DNA from: Rhodobacteraceae bacterium LMO-JJ12
GTDB taxonomy: Bacteria > Pseudomonadota > Alphaproteobacteria > Rhodobacterales > Rhodobacteraceae
Length of the DNA: 64,000 nt
Reading direction: 5' to 3'
Assembly: GCA_021555075.1 (NCBI GenBank)
Contig: JAKGBX010000001.1
Span: forward strand, 1,922,001-1,986,000
The notes under the pieces are model-generated. The model made no database searches and was not told the origin of the DNA. It worked only from the letters and a program-made list of their open reading frames with translations. Shown piece by piece: positions 18,491 to 25,567 of this stretch. The position numbers were made by a program, and so were the translations under genes. Each line of letters starts with the position of its first letter. Positions within the stretch are counted from its first letter, which is position 1.

Positions 18491-18522
18491 TCCCACAAAA
18501 AGTGTGGGAAATAATGTGGGAA
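18491..18522 (+). repeat. Left integrase arm-type repeats
   Basis: TGTGGGAA at 18503-18510 and 18515-18522 in direct orientation with a 4-nt spacer, plus an inverted TCCCACA at 18491-18497. The same paired motif with the same spacing occurs at 29344-29363 near the other end. Matching repeats inside both att sites are the expected layout of integrase arm-binding sites. Confidence 0.65.
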
Positions 18523-18547
18523 ATACTAATGGATGTGCGGAGGAAAA

Positions 18548-19786
18548 ATGGCGCGAGCAGAGACAGGTAGCAAACGGCACCCCGACAAGGCGCTATCTGC
18601 CGTGTTCGTTCGGCAGGTTATTGAGCCTGGCAAGTATTCCGATGGGAATGGTTTGTTCCTTCTGGTGCAGCCGAACGGCTCTAAGTCATGGGTGCAGCGC
18701 ATCACCATTCGCGGTAAGAGAACCGACATAGGTTTAGGCGGCGCGACTTTCGTTTCCTTGGCTGATGCACGCGAGGTGGCGTTGACAAACAAGAAGCTGG
18801 CGAGGGCAGGGGGCGACCCATTGCAGGCCAAGCGCGAGGCGCAGGCGGTGCTAACCTTTGCAGACGCCGCGCGCAAGGTTCATGAAATGCACAAGCCGAC
18901 ATGGCGCAATGAAAAGCACGCGGCGCAATTTATCAACACGCTTGAAACCTATGCCTTCCCCAAGATGGGAACGCGCAAGATGGCCGAGGTGACAACGGCG
19001 GATGTGTTGGCGGTGTTGCAACCGATCTGGTTGGAAAAACCCGAAACTGCGCGGCGGGTGCGGCAGCGCATCGGAACGGTGATGAAATGGGCGGTTGCGC
19101 AAGGCTGGCGGCAAGACAACCCGGCGGAAAACATCGGGCAGGCTTTGCCCAAGCACGAAAGCATAAAAGCGCATCGCAAAGCGCTTCCCTATGCGGAGGT
19201 GGCAAATTGCATCGCGGTATTACAGGCGTCGAACGCATGGCCTGCAACAAAGCTGGCGCTGGAATTTCTCATTCTGACCGCAGGCCGCTCTGGCGAAGTG
19301 CGCGGGGCGCTTTGGAAGGAAATCGAATTTCACGGTGGGGAGGCTGCTACAACCGCTACATCCGCTACATGGATAATTCCAGCAAGCCGCATGAAGATGA
19401 AAAAGCCGCATCGCGTGCCACTTTCAGGCCGCGCTTTGGAAATCCTGCGAGAGGCCGAGGCGTTGCGTGGCGCATCCGGGTTGGTGTTTCCGTCTATGCG
19501 AGACAAGCCGCTTTCTGACATGACTCTTTCTAAGCTGGTGAAGGAACAGGGCTTTGATGCGCATGTGCATGGCTTTCGCACGTCTTTCCGAACTTGGGCG
19601 CAGGAACAGACAAATTTCCCACGTGAGGTGGCCGAGGCCGCGCTGGCGCATACCGTCAAGAACAAGGCTGAGGCCGCTTATGCGCGTTCTGATATGTTCG
19701 AGAAGCGCCGCAAGATGATGGAAAGTTGGGCGGGGTATCTGTCTGCGCGGCGGGGTGAAATTGTTGATTTTGGGAACGCCGTTTGA
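18548..19786 (+). CDS. int: P4-type tyrosine integrase
   Basis: 412 aa from ATG 18548, preceded by GGAGG. An N-terminal arm-binding domain of the DUF4102 type (YSDGNGLFLLVQPNGSKSWV) is followed by a central core-binding domain and a catalytic domain. Catalytic residues are complete: Arg247 (AGRSGEVRG), His341 and Arg344 (HGFRTSFRTW), His368 (ALAHTV) and the nucleophile Tyr378 (AAYARSD). It lies beside attL and most likely catalyses integration into tRNA-Ser. Compared with relatives, the loop before the WIIPASRMKMKKPHRVPLS segment is lengthened (GGEAATTATSATW), which is exactly where an iteron array is embedded. Confidence 0.93.
   Translation: MARAETGSKRHPDKALSAVFVRQVIEPGKYSDGNGLFLLVQPNGSKSWVQRITIRGKRTDIGLGGATFVSLADAREVALTNKKLARAGGDPLQAKREAQAVLTFADAARKVHEMHKPTWRNEKHAAQFINTLETYAFPKMGTRKMAEVTTADVLAVLQPIWLEKPETARRVRQRIGTVMKWAVAQGWRQDNPAENIGQALPKHESIKAHRKALPYAEVANCIAVLQASNAWPATKLALEFLILTAGRSGEVRGALWKEIEFHGGEAATTATSATWIIPASRMKMKKPHRVPLSGRALEILREAEALRGASGLVFPSMRDKPLSDMTLSKLVKEQGFDAHVHGFRTSFRTWAQEQTNFPREVAEAALAHTVKNKAEAAYARSDMFEKRRKMMESWAGYLSARRGEIVDFGNAV
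19344..19369 (-). repeat. Iteron array A (inside the integrase gene)
   Basis: Read on the minus strand: three 8-nt units TGTAGCGG, TGTAGCGG, TGTAGCAG spaced by single bases. A second array with the same three units in the same order lies at 23802-23827 on the plus strand. The two 26-mers differ only at the single-base spacers. The array adds a low-complexity Ala/Thr loop to the integrase. Confidence 0.75.
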
Positions 19787-20553
19787 TGGCGGAGTTTTGG
19801 GCGAGAGTTCGTCAATCTCACGACTTCGTTGGGTATCCTTTTGAAAACTGGTTCACCGTCTTTGTTCCGTTCCAACCTTGGCATGTGGCACGTCTTGGAA
19901 TTGAGAGACAGGCCGATCTGACTGGCGTTGGCAATGTTGACGTAAAGGTTGTCTTTCCCTCAGTCGACGGGCCTTCCTGGACATTTGAGCAAGCGGTCGA
20001 GTATTGCGAGGCGGTTTTTCAAGCGCATGCCAAAATTAGCGACCCAGAAGGTCTACTTTTCAGCCTGTCTCTTGAAGCTTTCTCGGTTGTTGATGGCGCG
20101 CGTTTGGCCCCACTTTGCGCTGCGCCAAACAAGCAATTGTCGCAACCTGTCTGTGTTCCGAAAGAAGCGTTAAAGTTGGAAATCAAGAAGTCTCGTCGCG
20201 ACGTTTTTTCTTTTCTCATGCTTCAAAATGCGGGCATCCAAACTATTCGGACAAAGTCGATGGACCAGTGTTGCAGCGAATTTCGAGAATGGTTCGCGGG
20301 ATATCTAAATCAAGCGCACAAAATGCCGGGAAGACGTCCCAAGAACTGGGCACTTATATCTCGGGATTGGATGCTTTTCCAAGTCATTGCCAAACTGACC
20401 CAGCACGGGCTAACCAAAACACGCAATGACGTTAGTGCTGCTACAAGCGCCTTCGATGCTGTAGCCCTAGCAGCTGTTAAGACAAAACTCGGCGGTGTAA
20501 CCAGTTATGAAACTGTAAAAAGCATAGTCAAAAGGCGCGCAAATCGTGGGTGA
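19786..20553 (+). CDS. Unknown 255-aa protein between integrase and AlpA
   Basis: ATG 19786 overlaps the integrase TGA (TGATG), so translation is probably coupled. The protein looks soluble. The N-terminal half is aromatic (FVGYPFENWFTVFVPFQPWH) and the C-terminal half helical and basic, ending KTRNDVSAATSAFDAVALAA ... SIVKRRANRG. No motif tells its function and I recognise no family. In satellite-like islands the slot next to the integrase often carries accessory or anti-phage genes, which makes this a candidate; that is inference from position. Confidence 0.6.
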   Translation: MAEFWARVRQSHDFVGYPFENWFTVFVPFQPWHVARLGIERQADLTGVGNVDVKVVFPSVDGPSWTFEQAVEYCEAVFQAHAKISDPEGLLFSLSLEAFSVVDGARLAPLCAAPNKQLSQPVCVPKEALKLEIKKSRRDVFSFLMLQNAGIQTIRTKSMDQCCSEFREWFAGYLNQAHKMPGRRPKNWALISRDWMLFQVIAKLTQHGLTKTRNDVSAATSAFDAVALAAVKTKLGGVTSYETVKSIVKRRANRG

Positions 20554-20577
20554 GATAATCCTGAGTTAACTCACCCA
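20547..20577. promoter_or_regulatory. Inverted repeat before the AlpA-like gene
   Basis: TGGGTGAG (20547-20554) and CTCACCCA (20570-20577) form an 8-bp stem with 15-nt loop. The right arm also overlaps the palindrome GAGTTAACTC (20563-20572). It covers the stop codon of the 255-aa gene and precedes the AlpA-like gene by about 80 bp. It could be a terminator hairpin or an operator for AlpA-type control. Confidence 0.4.
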
Positions 20578-20657
20578 TGCGTTGGGCCTCGTTTTTCACC
20601 ACCTTTCCGGTATGAGCCGCAACAATCCCGTTGGGGCCTATCCATAAGGAACGAAAA

Positions 20658-20843
20658 ATGTTTAAACGCATTTTGCGCAGACCCGAAGTAGAAGTTCGCA
20701 CCGGGCTTTCCCGCTCTACCCTTTACGCCATGATGGCCGAAGGTACCTTTCCCAAGCCGGTCAAGTTGGGCAAGCGTGCAGTTGGTTGGCGCGAAGCCGA
20801 TATTGCTGCTTGGCTGGAAAGCCGCGAACAAGACGCGGCATAG
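20658..20843 (+). CDS. AlpA-family DNA-binding regulator
   Basis: 61 aa from ATG 20658 with AAGGA upstream. Classic AlpA layout: RPEVEVRTGLSRSTLYAMMA helix-turn-helix, then GTFPKPVKLGKRAVGWREADIAAWLESR. AlpA/Xis-like proteins activate or repress integrase and excision genes in P4-like islands. Here it stands first in the replication gene set, with the next gene starting 4 nt after its stop. Confidence 0.88.
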   Translation: MFKRILRRPEVEVRTGLSRSTLYAMMAEGTFPKPVKLGKRAVGWREADIAAWLESREQDAA

Positions 20844-20846
20844 TCG

Positions 20847-21251
20847 ATGAGAGGCAAAAGAGTAGCGCCGTGCAGCTTGGGGGCTGACACGGCGCGGGAT
20901 GTATCGTTTGCGGTAGCGACGAACACCCGAAGGATAGCAGGCAAGCGTTCAAAATGCCATAGCAGCGGCACGCTTTATCGTATCACTTCCAGTACGGGCG
21001 AGGCTTTCAACATCGTGGTTTTAGGGCGTGACCGATGGGCGCTCGAACAGTTGCGTAAAGCGGGGAAAAAAGGCTGCACACCTATCGACAACCCAGCGCC
21101 TCGTTGGAGTGCATATGTCTTCAACCTTCGTGAATTGGGCGTTGAAATTGACACTCTGACCGAACCGCATGGTGGGGAGTTTTCAGGGCATCACGCTCGC
21201 TATGTGTTGCGCTCTGTTGTGTCTCTTGGCTGGAAAGGGGGTGCGGCATGA
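20847..21251 (+). CDS. Winged-helix-like phage-type protein
   Basis: 134 aa. The C-terminal ~85 residues (ALEQLRKAGKKGCTPIDNPA, RWSAYVFNLRELGVEIDTLT, HARYVLRSVVSLGW) fit a small winged-helix domain commonly found next to phage and island primases. The first ~45 residues are basic and look atypical, so the true start may be further downstream. It probably acts as a DNA-binding adaptor for replication or regulation. It overlaps the next small ORF by 4 nt. Confidence 0.6.
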   Translation: MRGKRVAPCSLGADTARDVSFAVATNTRRIAGKRSKCHSSGTLYRITSSTGEAFNIVVLGRDRWALEQLRKAGKKGCTPIDNPAPRWSAYVFNLRELGVEIDTLTEPHGGEFSGHHARYVLRSVVSLGWKGGAA

Positions 21252-21343
21252 ACCGGCTGCAAATCGCTTTCTTGATGCGCGTGCATGGCCTGACAGAAGC
21301 CCAGGCGCATGCTCTGGCTGTTCTGATCTGGGGGGCGTGCTGA
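21248..21343 (+). CDS. 31-aa small ORF in the replication operon
   Basis: ATG 21248 overlaps the upstream stop and its TGA overlaps the ATG of the primase gene. It encodes MNRLQIAFLMRVHGLTEAQA followed by HALAVLIWGAC. The tight overlaps on both sides suggest it is translated as part of the operon. Helical and partly hydrophobic; function unknown. Confidence 0.5.
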   Translation: MNRLQIAFLMRVHGLTEAQAHALAVLIWGAC

Positions 21344-22224
21344 TGATGGACGCGAAACAGATTACCGATGCCCTTTGCGGCAAGTGGTATGGCCGTTATG
21401 GCAGCGCGCCTTGTCCGGTTTGTCAGTCCGCACGCGAAAAGGGACAGAACGCCCTGACGTTAGCGGATGGGAATGACGGGCGGCTTTTGGCGCACTGCAA
21501 GAAATCCGCCTGCACATTTCGCGATATTCTGGCAGCGGCGGGAATTGCCCCCGGTGACTATGCTGCGCCGGACCCGTTTGAGGCTGCACAGAGGCAGGCA
21601 AAGGACCGTGCCGAAGCCGAGAAACGCGCAGCGCAGGCGCAACGACTTTGGCATGAGGCGCAGCCGATCAACAGCACCTTGGCAGAAACGTATCTGAGGG
21701 GGCGGGGCATTTCCTGCCCCCTTCCCGAAACGCTGCGCTACCTTCCGGCGTGCTGGCATCCGACTGCTAAGCGGTTTCCGGCGATGTTGAGTATTGTTGA
21801 GGTTGGCACAGGCTTTGCGGTGCATCGCACCTACCTTGCCCCCGATGGCAGCGCCAAGGCCGAGGTTGAACCTAACAAGCTGATGCTGGGCCGTGTCTCT
21901 GGCGGCGCTGTAAGGCTGACAGAGGCTCAGGGGCCGCTTGTGGTGGCCGAGGGCATTGAGACTGCCCTAAGTCTTGCCAGCGGGCTACTACGCGCGCCTG
22001 CAACCATCTGGGCGGCGCTTTCAACGTCTGGCATGCGGGGGCTGTATTTGCCTGTAGAAACAGCGCGCATAACCATCGCGCCGGATGGTGATGCACCGGG
22101 CCGCGAGGCTGCAAATGCCTTGGCCGAACGTGCAACCGGGTTGGGCTGGCAGGTATCGCTTTTACCTGCCCCGGATGGCCGAGACTGGAACGACATTCTG
22201 ACCATGAAAGGGGAAGCCGCATGA
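21343..22224 (+). CDS. Toprim-domain primase (DUF7146-type)
   Basis: 293 aa from ATG 21343 (or 21346). An N-terminal zinc-finger-like region (CPVCQSAREKG ... HCKKSACTF) is followed by a helical linker and a Toprim domain with the acidic motifs VVAEGIETALSLASG and TIAPDGDAPGREAANALAER. This is the compact primase found in phage satellites and integrative elements; it would synthesise primers for element replication. The stop overlaps the DUF3987 start. Confidence 0.85.
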   Translation: MMDAKQITDALCGKWYGRYGSAPCPVCQSAREKGQNALTLADGNDGRLLAHCKKSACTFRDILAAAGIAPGDYAAPDPFEAAQRQAKDRAEAEKRAAQAQRLWHEAQPINSTLAETYLRGRGISCPLPETLRYLPACWHPTAKRFPAMLSIVEVGTGFAVHRTYLAPDGSAKAEVEPNKLMLGRVSGGAVRLTEAQGPLVVAEGIETALSLASGLLRAPATIWAALSTSGMRGLYLPVETARITIAPDGDAPGREAANALAERATGLGWQVSLLPAPDGRDWNDILTMKGEAA

Positions 22225-23717
22225 ACGCCCCCGAACCTATCCCCTTCAAAGCTGAGGGGCCGCAACCGCTTCTACGGGAAACAACGGTTAGCGAACCCTA
22301 TCCTCTTAACGCCCTGGGGCCGCTAAAACAGGCCGTGGAGGCGGTGCAGGGAATGGCCCTCGCCCCTGTTGCCATTCCCGCACAATCGGCGCTGGCGGTG
22401 GCATCTTTGGCGGTGCAGGGCTTTGCCAATGTCGAAACGCTAGGCGGGCCGCGTCCCTTGTCGCTCTATTGCCTGACCATCGCGGCAAGTGGCGAGCGCA
22501 AGTCAAGCTGCGATGCGCCGTTGATGGCCGCATTGCGCGAACACGAAATGGAACAGGCCAAGGCCCAGCGCGACGATGAGTTAAGCTGGCAGAATGCGCA
22601 TGCGCTCTGGAAAGGCGAGCGCGACCGCATCCTTGGCGAGGCCAAGAAAGGCAAGGGCGAAAAGCGGGTTGCAGCGCAAGCTGATCTTGCCGCGCTAGGC
22701 GGGGAACCGGCTGCACCGCCCAGCCCTGACCGAGTAGTAACGGAACCGACCTTTGAAGGGCTGACCCGGCTCTACGTGACCGGGCAACCTTCGCTTGGCA
22801 TCTTTTCGGATGAAGGCGGGCAATTCCTTGGCGGGCATGCCATGAACTCGGACAATCGGCAAAAAACGCTGACCGCACTCAATGACCTGTGGCAGGGCAA
22901 CCCGATCCGGCGCACGCGGGCTGGTGACGGGGCATACACGCTCTATGGGCGGCGGTTGGCGGTGCATCTGATGGCGCAACCCGGCGTGGCACATGCCTTT
23001 ATGGCCGATCCGTTGGCGGCGGATAGCGGGTTTCTGCCCCGCTTCCTGATCTGCGAACCGCCCAGCGCAATCGGCACAAGGCTGCACCGGTTTGTAACGG
23101 TGGATAACGGTGCGCTGGCGGCTTTCTCCGACAGGCTGCGCAGCATCCTTGAAGCGCAATTACCGATGGATGCGGAGACCCGCGAACTGCAACCGCGCAT
23201 CCTTGCCTTGAGCGGCACGGCGCGAGCGCTATTGATCCAATTTGCAGATGCAATCGAACTGGCGCAGGGCAAGGGCGGCACTCTTGAACACATTCCCGGC
23301 ACGGCATCGAAGGCGGCGGAACAGGCGGCACGCATCGCGGGCGTGCTGACCCTCTGGCGTGACCTGCATGCAGCGGAAGTATCGGCTCAGGATATGGCCG
23401 ATGCAATCACGCTGGCGCAATTCTATCTGGGCGAGGCTTCACGCCTTGCCAGCGCGGCCACGGTATCTGCTGAGATTGACCGGGCAGAAAAGCTGCGTAA
23501 ATGGCTTTTGGAAAGCTGGGCGGAACCTGAAGTTGTGCCGCGCGAGGTGCTACAATATGGGCCGTATGTTCTGCGCGACAGTCCGAAAGCAACGGCGGCT
23601 TTGACGGTCTTGGAAAGGCACGGTTGGCTTGTGCCGCTCGAACCGGGTGCAGTTGTTAGGGGCGCAGCGCGCAAGTCGGCATGGCGCATCGTGCGAGCGG
23701 CTGGCGATGTGGTTTGA
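22221..23717 (+). CDS. DUF3987 replication/helicase-like protein
   Basis: 498 aa. The family is the usual partner of Toprim primases in alphaproteobacterial prophages and islands. Visible features: a Walker-A-like ASGERKSSCDAPLM (about 90), a long charged coiled region (about 105-160), LGIFSDEGGQFLGGHAM, and the conserved MDPL-like AFMADPLAADSGFLPRFLIC. It is thought to be an ATPase or helicase for element replication; biochemical evidence is lacking. It starts within the primase stop (ATGA). Confidence 0.85.
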   Translation: MNAPEPIPFKAEGPQPLLRETTVSEPYPLNALGPLKQAVEAVQGMALAPVAIPAQSALAVASLAVQGFANVETLGGPRPLSLYCLTIAASGERKSSCDAPLMAALREHEMEQAKAQRDDELSWQNAHALWKGERDRILGEAKKGKGEKRVAAQADLAALGGEPAAPPSPDRVVTEPTFEGLTRLYVTGQPSLGIFSDEGGQFLGGHAMNSDNRQKTLTALNDLWQGNPIRRTRAGDGAYTLYGRRLAVHLMAQPGVAHAFMADPLAADSGFLPRFLICEPPSAIGTRLHRFVTVDNGALAAFSDRLRSILEAQLPMDAETRELQPRILALSGTARALLIQFADAIELAQGKGGTLEHIPGTASKAAEQAARIAGVLTLWRDLHAAEVSAQDMADAITLAQFYLGEASRLASAATVSAEIDRAEKLRKWLLESWAEPEVVPREVLQYGPYVLRDSPKATAALTVLERHGWLVPLEPGAVVRGAARKSAWRIVRAAGDVV

Positions 23718-23886
23718 TGCGCAGGCCGCTCTAGCAAACATCGAAGGGGGCGACATGCCCCTTTCTTTCCCTATGCCCAAAGCTACCCCGACAAGGCCGA
23801 ATGTAGCGGGTGTAGCGGGTGTAGCAGGGGGTGGCGACTATTCCCCGGGAGGGGCAGGGCAAAAGTATAGAGCGGGAAGGCCGTAG
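23707..23886 (+). CDS. Small repeat-containing ORF after the DUF3987 gene
   Basis: 59 aa from ATG 23707, overlapping the DUF3987 3' end. It begins MWFDAQAALANIEGGDMPLS and contains the peptide repeat VAGVAGVAGGG, encoded by iteron array B. Similar short ORFs with Val/Ala-type triplet repeats follow DUF3987 genes in related elements, which suggests that the DNA repeat, rather than the peptide, may be what is conserved. Confidence 0.5.
   Translation: MWFDAQAALANIEGGDMPLSFPMPKATPTRPNVAGVAGVAGGGDYSPGGAGQKYRAGRP
23802..23827 (+). repeat. Iteron array B (after the DUF3987 gene)
   Basis: TGTAGCGG, TGTAGCGG, TGTAGCAG with single-G spacers, 9-bp periodicity. It is the inverted partner of the array at 19344-19369, 4.4 kb away. 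Together they enclose the alpA-primase-DUF3987 module. They are candidate replication-origin iterons or regulator sites. Confidence 0.75.
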
Positions 23887-23967
23887 ACCGTGCGTAGGGG
23901 TGACTTTCTTACGCGGGCAATATGAAAGCAAAAAAGCCGATCTGTAAAACACGAGAAAAACGGGCTG

Positions 23968-24522
23968 ATGGCAAAAGCGAGCAAAGGCAGGGCAATGACA
24001 CAAGAAAACAATTATGCAGTAAGTGAAAGAAAACGCACGTCTCCAAAGCTGGGCATAACGACAGATGAAAACGGGGTTTACCAAATTGATTGCGAAGGCG
24101 ACCTCGAACCGCTTTTGCGCGCATCTGGAAACGTGAACGTGGCACATGGGCTGTTGATGCAGATGGCGGCGCTTGGCTCGCATGGAAACCGGATCGATGA
24201 AAACGCGACAAATTTTGCTTTGGGGTTTGTTGATTCAATGAAGCCGAAGGACGCAACTGAGGTGCTATTGGTTTCGCAAATGGCGGCGATACATCAAGCG
24301 ACAATGATGCTCGCACGGCGCTTGAATCACGTCGAGAACATACCGCAACAAGACGCGGCGGAACGGGCATTGAACAAGCTGGCACGAACCTTCGCGGCTC
24401 AAGTCGATACATTGAAGCGGTATCGATCGAAAGGGCAACAAACAGTTCGCGTCGAACGCGTTACGGTTCAGGAAGGCGGGCAAGCAATTGTTGGCAATGT
24501 TCAAAGGGGATGTCCGAAATAA
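23968..24522 (+). CDS. Conserved element-associated protein of unknown function
   Basis: 184 aa (174 if ATG 23995 is used). The central part (VLLVSQMAAIHQATMMLARR, VENIPQQDAAERALNKLART, AQVDTLKRYRS) belongs to a family I know from alphaproteobacterial prophages and islands, always near HGG-type proteins. It ends with a basic beta segment VERVTVQEGGQAIVGNV. Largely helical, no membrane segment. A packaging or DNA-handling role is possible but unproven. Confidence 0.7.
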   Translation: MAKASKGRAMTQENNYAVSERKRTSPKLGITTDENGVYQIDCEGDLEPLLRASGNVNVAHGLLMQMAALGSHGNRIDENATNFALGFVDSMKPKDATEVLLVSQMAAIHQATMMLARRLNHVENIPQQDAAERALNKLARTFAAQVDTLKRYRSKGQQTVRVERVTVQEGGQAIVGNVQRGCPK

Positions 24523-24603
24523 TTTGGTTTTATTGCATCTTCTAATACATAATTCACAACATGAATGTTCGATTGAAAGTGGTGAAATCAGGAGGCCGTG
24601 CAT

Positions 24604-24894
24604 TTGAACTGGAAAGAATGTGTTAAGTTTAATGAGGCACACGGGCTTGCGGACCGCTTCGACTGGCCTGTTGGGCCGAACTTGTCTGGTTTTGACTGCA
24701 ACGAGGCTTTTACGTTTAACGATGTTTGGGGAGCTGTTGCTTGGGTTTGGAACTGGCCGGGAGACTACATACTAAACTCTGATGCTGTAAAAGGCTTTTT
24801 TGAAATCGGACCGGAAACAATAGTTGCTGGCATGTTTTCAATATGGTTGCCGATTATACTCTTGTTTATAATGGGAATCTTTCTTGATAGCTAA
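24604..24894 (+). CDS. Small protein with C-terminal membrane helix
   Basis: About 96 aa. TTG 24604 lies 8 nt after AGGAGG; GTG 24598 is too close to it. The N-terminal ~70 residues are soluble and rich in Trp and Asn (AVAWVWNWPGDYI), followed by one hydrophobic helix (FSIWLPIILLFIMGIFL) at the end. It is clearly more AT-rich than the upstream genes. Not recognised; a membrane-acting effector or immunity-type protein is possible. Confidence 0.55.
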   Translation: MNWKECVKFNEAHGLADRFDWPVGPNLSGFDCNEAFTFNDVWGAVAWVWNWPGDYILNSDAVKGFFEIGPETIVAGMFSIWLPIILLFIMGIFLDS

Positions 24895-24942
24895 CCTGAG
24901 GCCAGACCAGTATATGGAAAAATTTGCTAGGGGGGCTGCAAG

Positions 24943-25191
24943 TTGAAACCTGACACTTACCCCATGCACCGTGCGCCCAGATGCACGGCAAACTCAAAGC
25001 GCACCGGCCTGCCATGCAAAAGCCCGGCGGTGCGCGGCTGGTCGGTTTGCAGGATGCACGGGGCGCGTGGTGGTGCTAGAGCGGGAAAGGCGCACCCGAA
25101 CTACAAACATGGCGAACGCTCGATAGAAGCACAGGTTGTGCGCGGGCTGGTTCGTATGCTGGTGAGCGAATCGCAAAATCTGCCTGATTAG
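24943..25191 (+). CDS. HGG-motif small phage/island protein
   Basis: 82 aa from TTG 24943 (alternative ATG 24964). It contains CTANSKRTGLPCKSPAVRG ... CRMHGARGGARAGKAHPNYK, the Cys/His-rich motif widely seen in small proteins of alphaproteobacterial phages and islands, often near packaging genes. It may bind DNA or zinc. A gene-poor stretch of about 370 bp follows. Confidence 0.7.
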   Translation: MKPDTYPMHRAPRCTANSKRTGLPCKSPAVRGWSVCRMHGARGGARAGKAHPNYKHGERSIEAQVVRGLVRMLVSESQNLPD

Positions 25192-25567
25192 AACAGGTAC
25201 CGCAAAATCTAATTGCCCGGTTAAGAGAGGCGTCACAAATAGATGGACGCGCGACATAGGTTTCCGAAATTCGGCGTCATAAATACCCGGAGATATATGT
25301 ATCTAGCTATAGGCTTAGCCGTAAACCTACCGTTATTACGGTGGTGGAAATGAATGGCCAATCGCCGCGGAAAAGTGACCATTACGCGCGCGCGAGCGCA
25401 GCCTCTTTGAAGTCTCGACTAAAGAGTTTGCTGCTCAACATTGTCAAACTAGTGCCAAAGTTGCGACTTGATACAAAGCTAGGCTTGGTAAACACTGGAA
25501 ACTGAAACCACAAGTTAGGCGACTACTCTTTCCTTTAAGAGAAGGAATTTAGCAGGAGTAATTCGTA
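25192..25567. other. Junction region between the replication module and AT-rich cargo
   Basis: No full gene. It contains an 11-bp palindrome CCGAAATTCGG (25264-25274), a small ACCGT/ACGGT dyad (about 25338-25351), a truncated ORF (next entry) and a TTCCTT/AAGGAA dyad just before the protease gene. It marks the shift to lower GC and could be an internal boundary of a composite element. Confidence 0.4.
25354..25410 (+). pseudogene. Truncated 18-codon ORF resembling a short island protein
   Basis: Reads MANRRGKVTITRARAQPL then stop. The first ten residues match the start of a small DNA-associated protein I know from related islands, where it continues as a longer helical protein. Here it stops early after a run of CGCG, consistent with a frameshift or deletion at the cargo junction. 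Confidence 0.3.

Noticed and set aside
19320-23830. CRISPR-like array based on the TGTAGCGG repeats
   Set aside because: Units are 8-9 bp and adjacent without spacers, so this is an iteron pattern and not a CRISPR.
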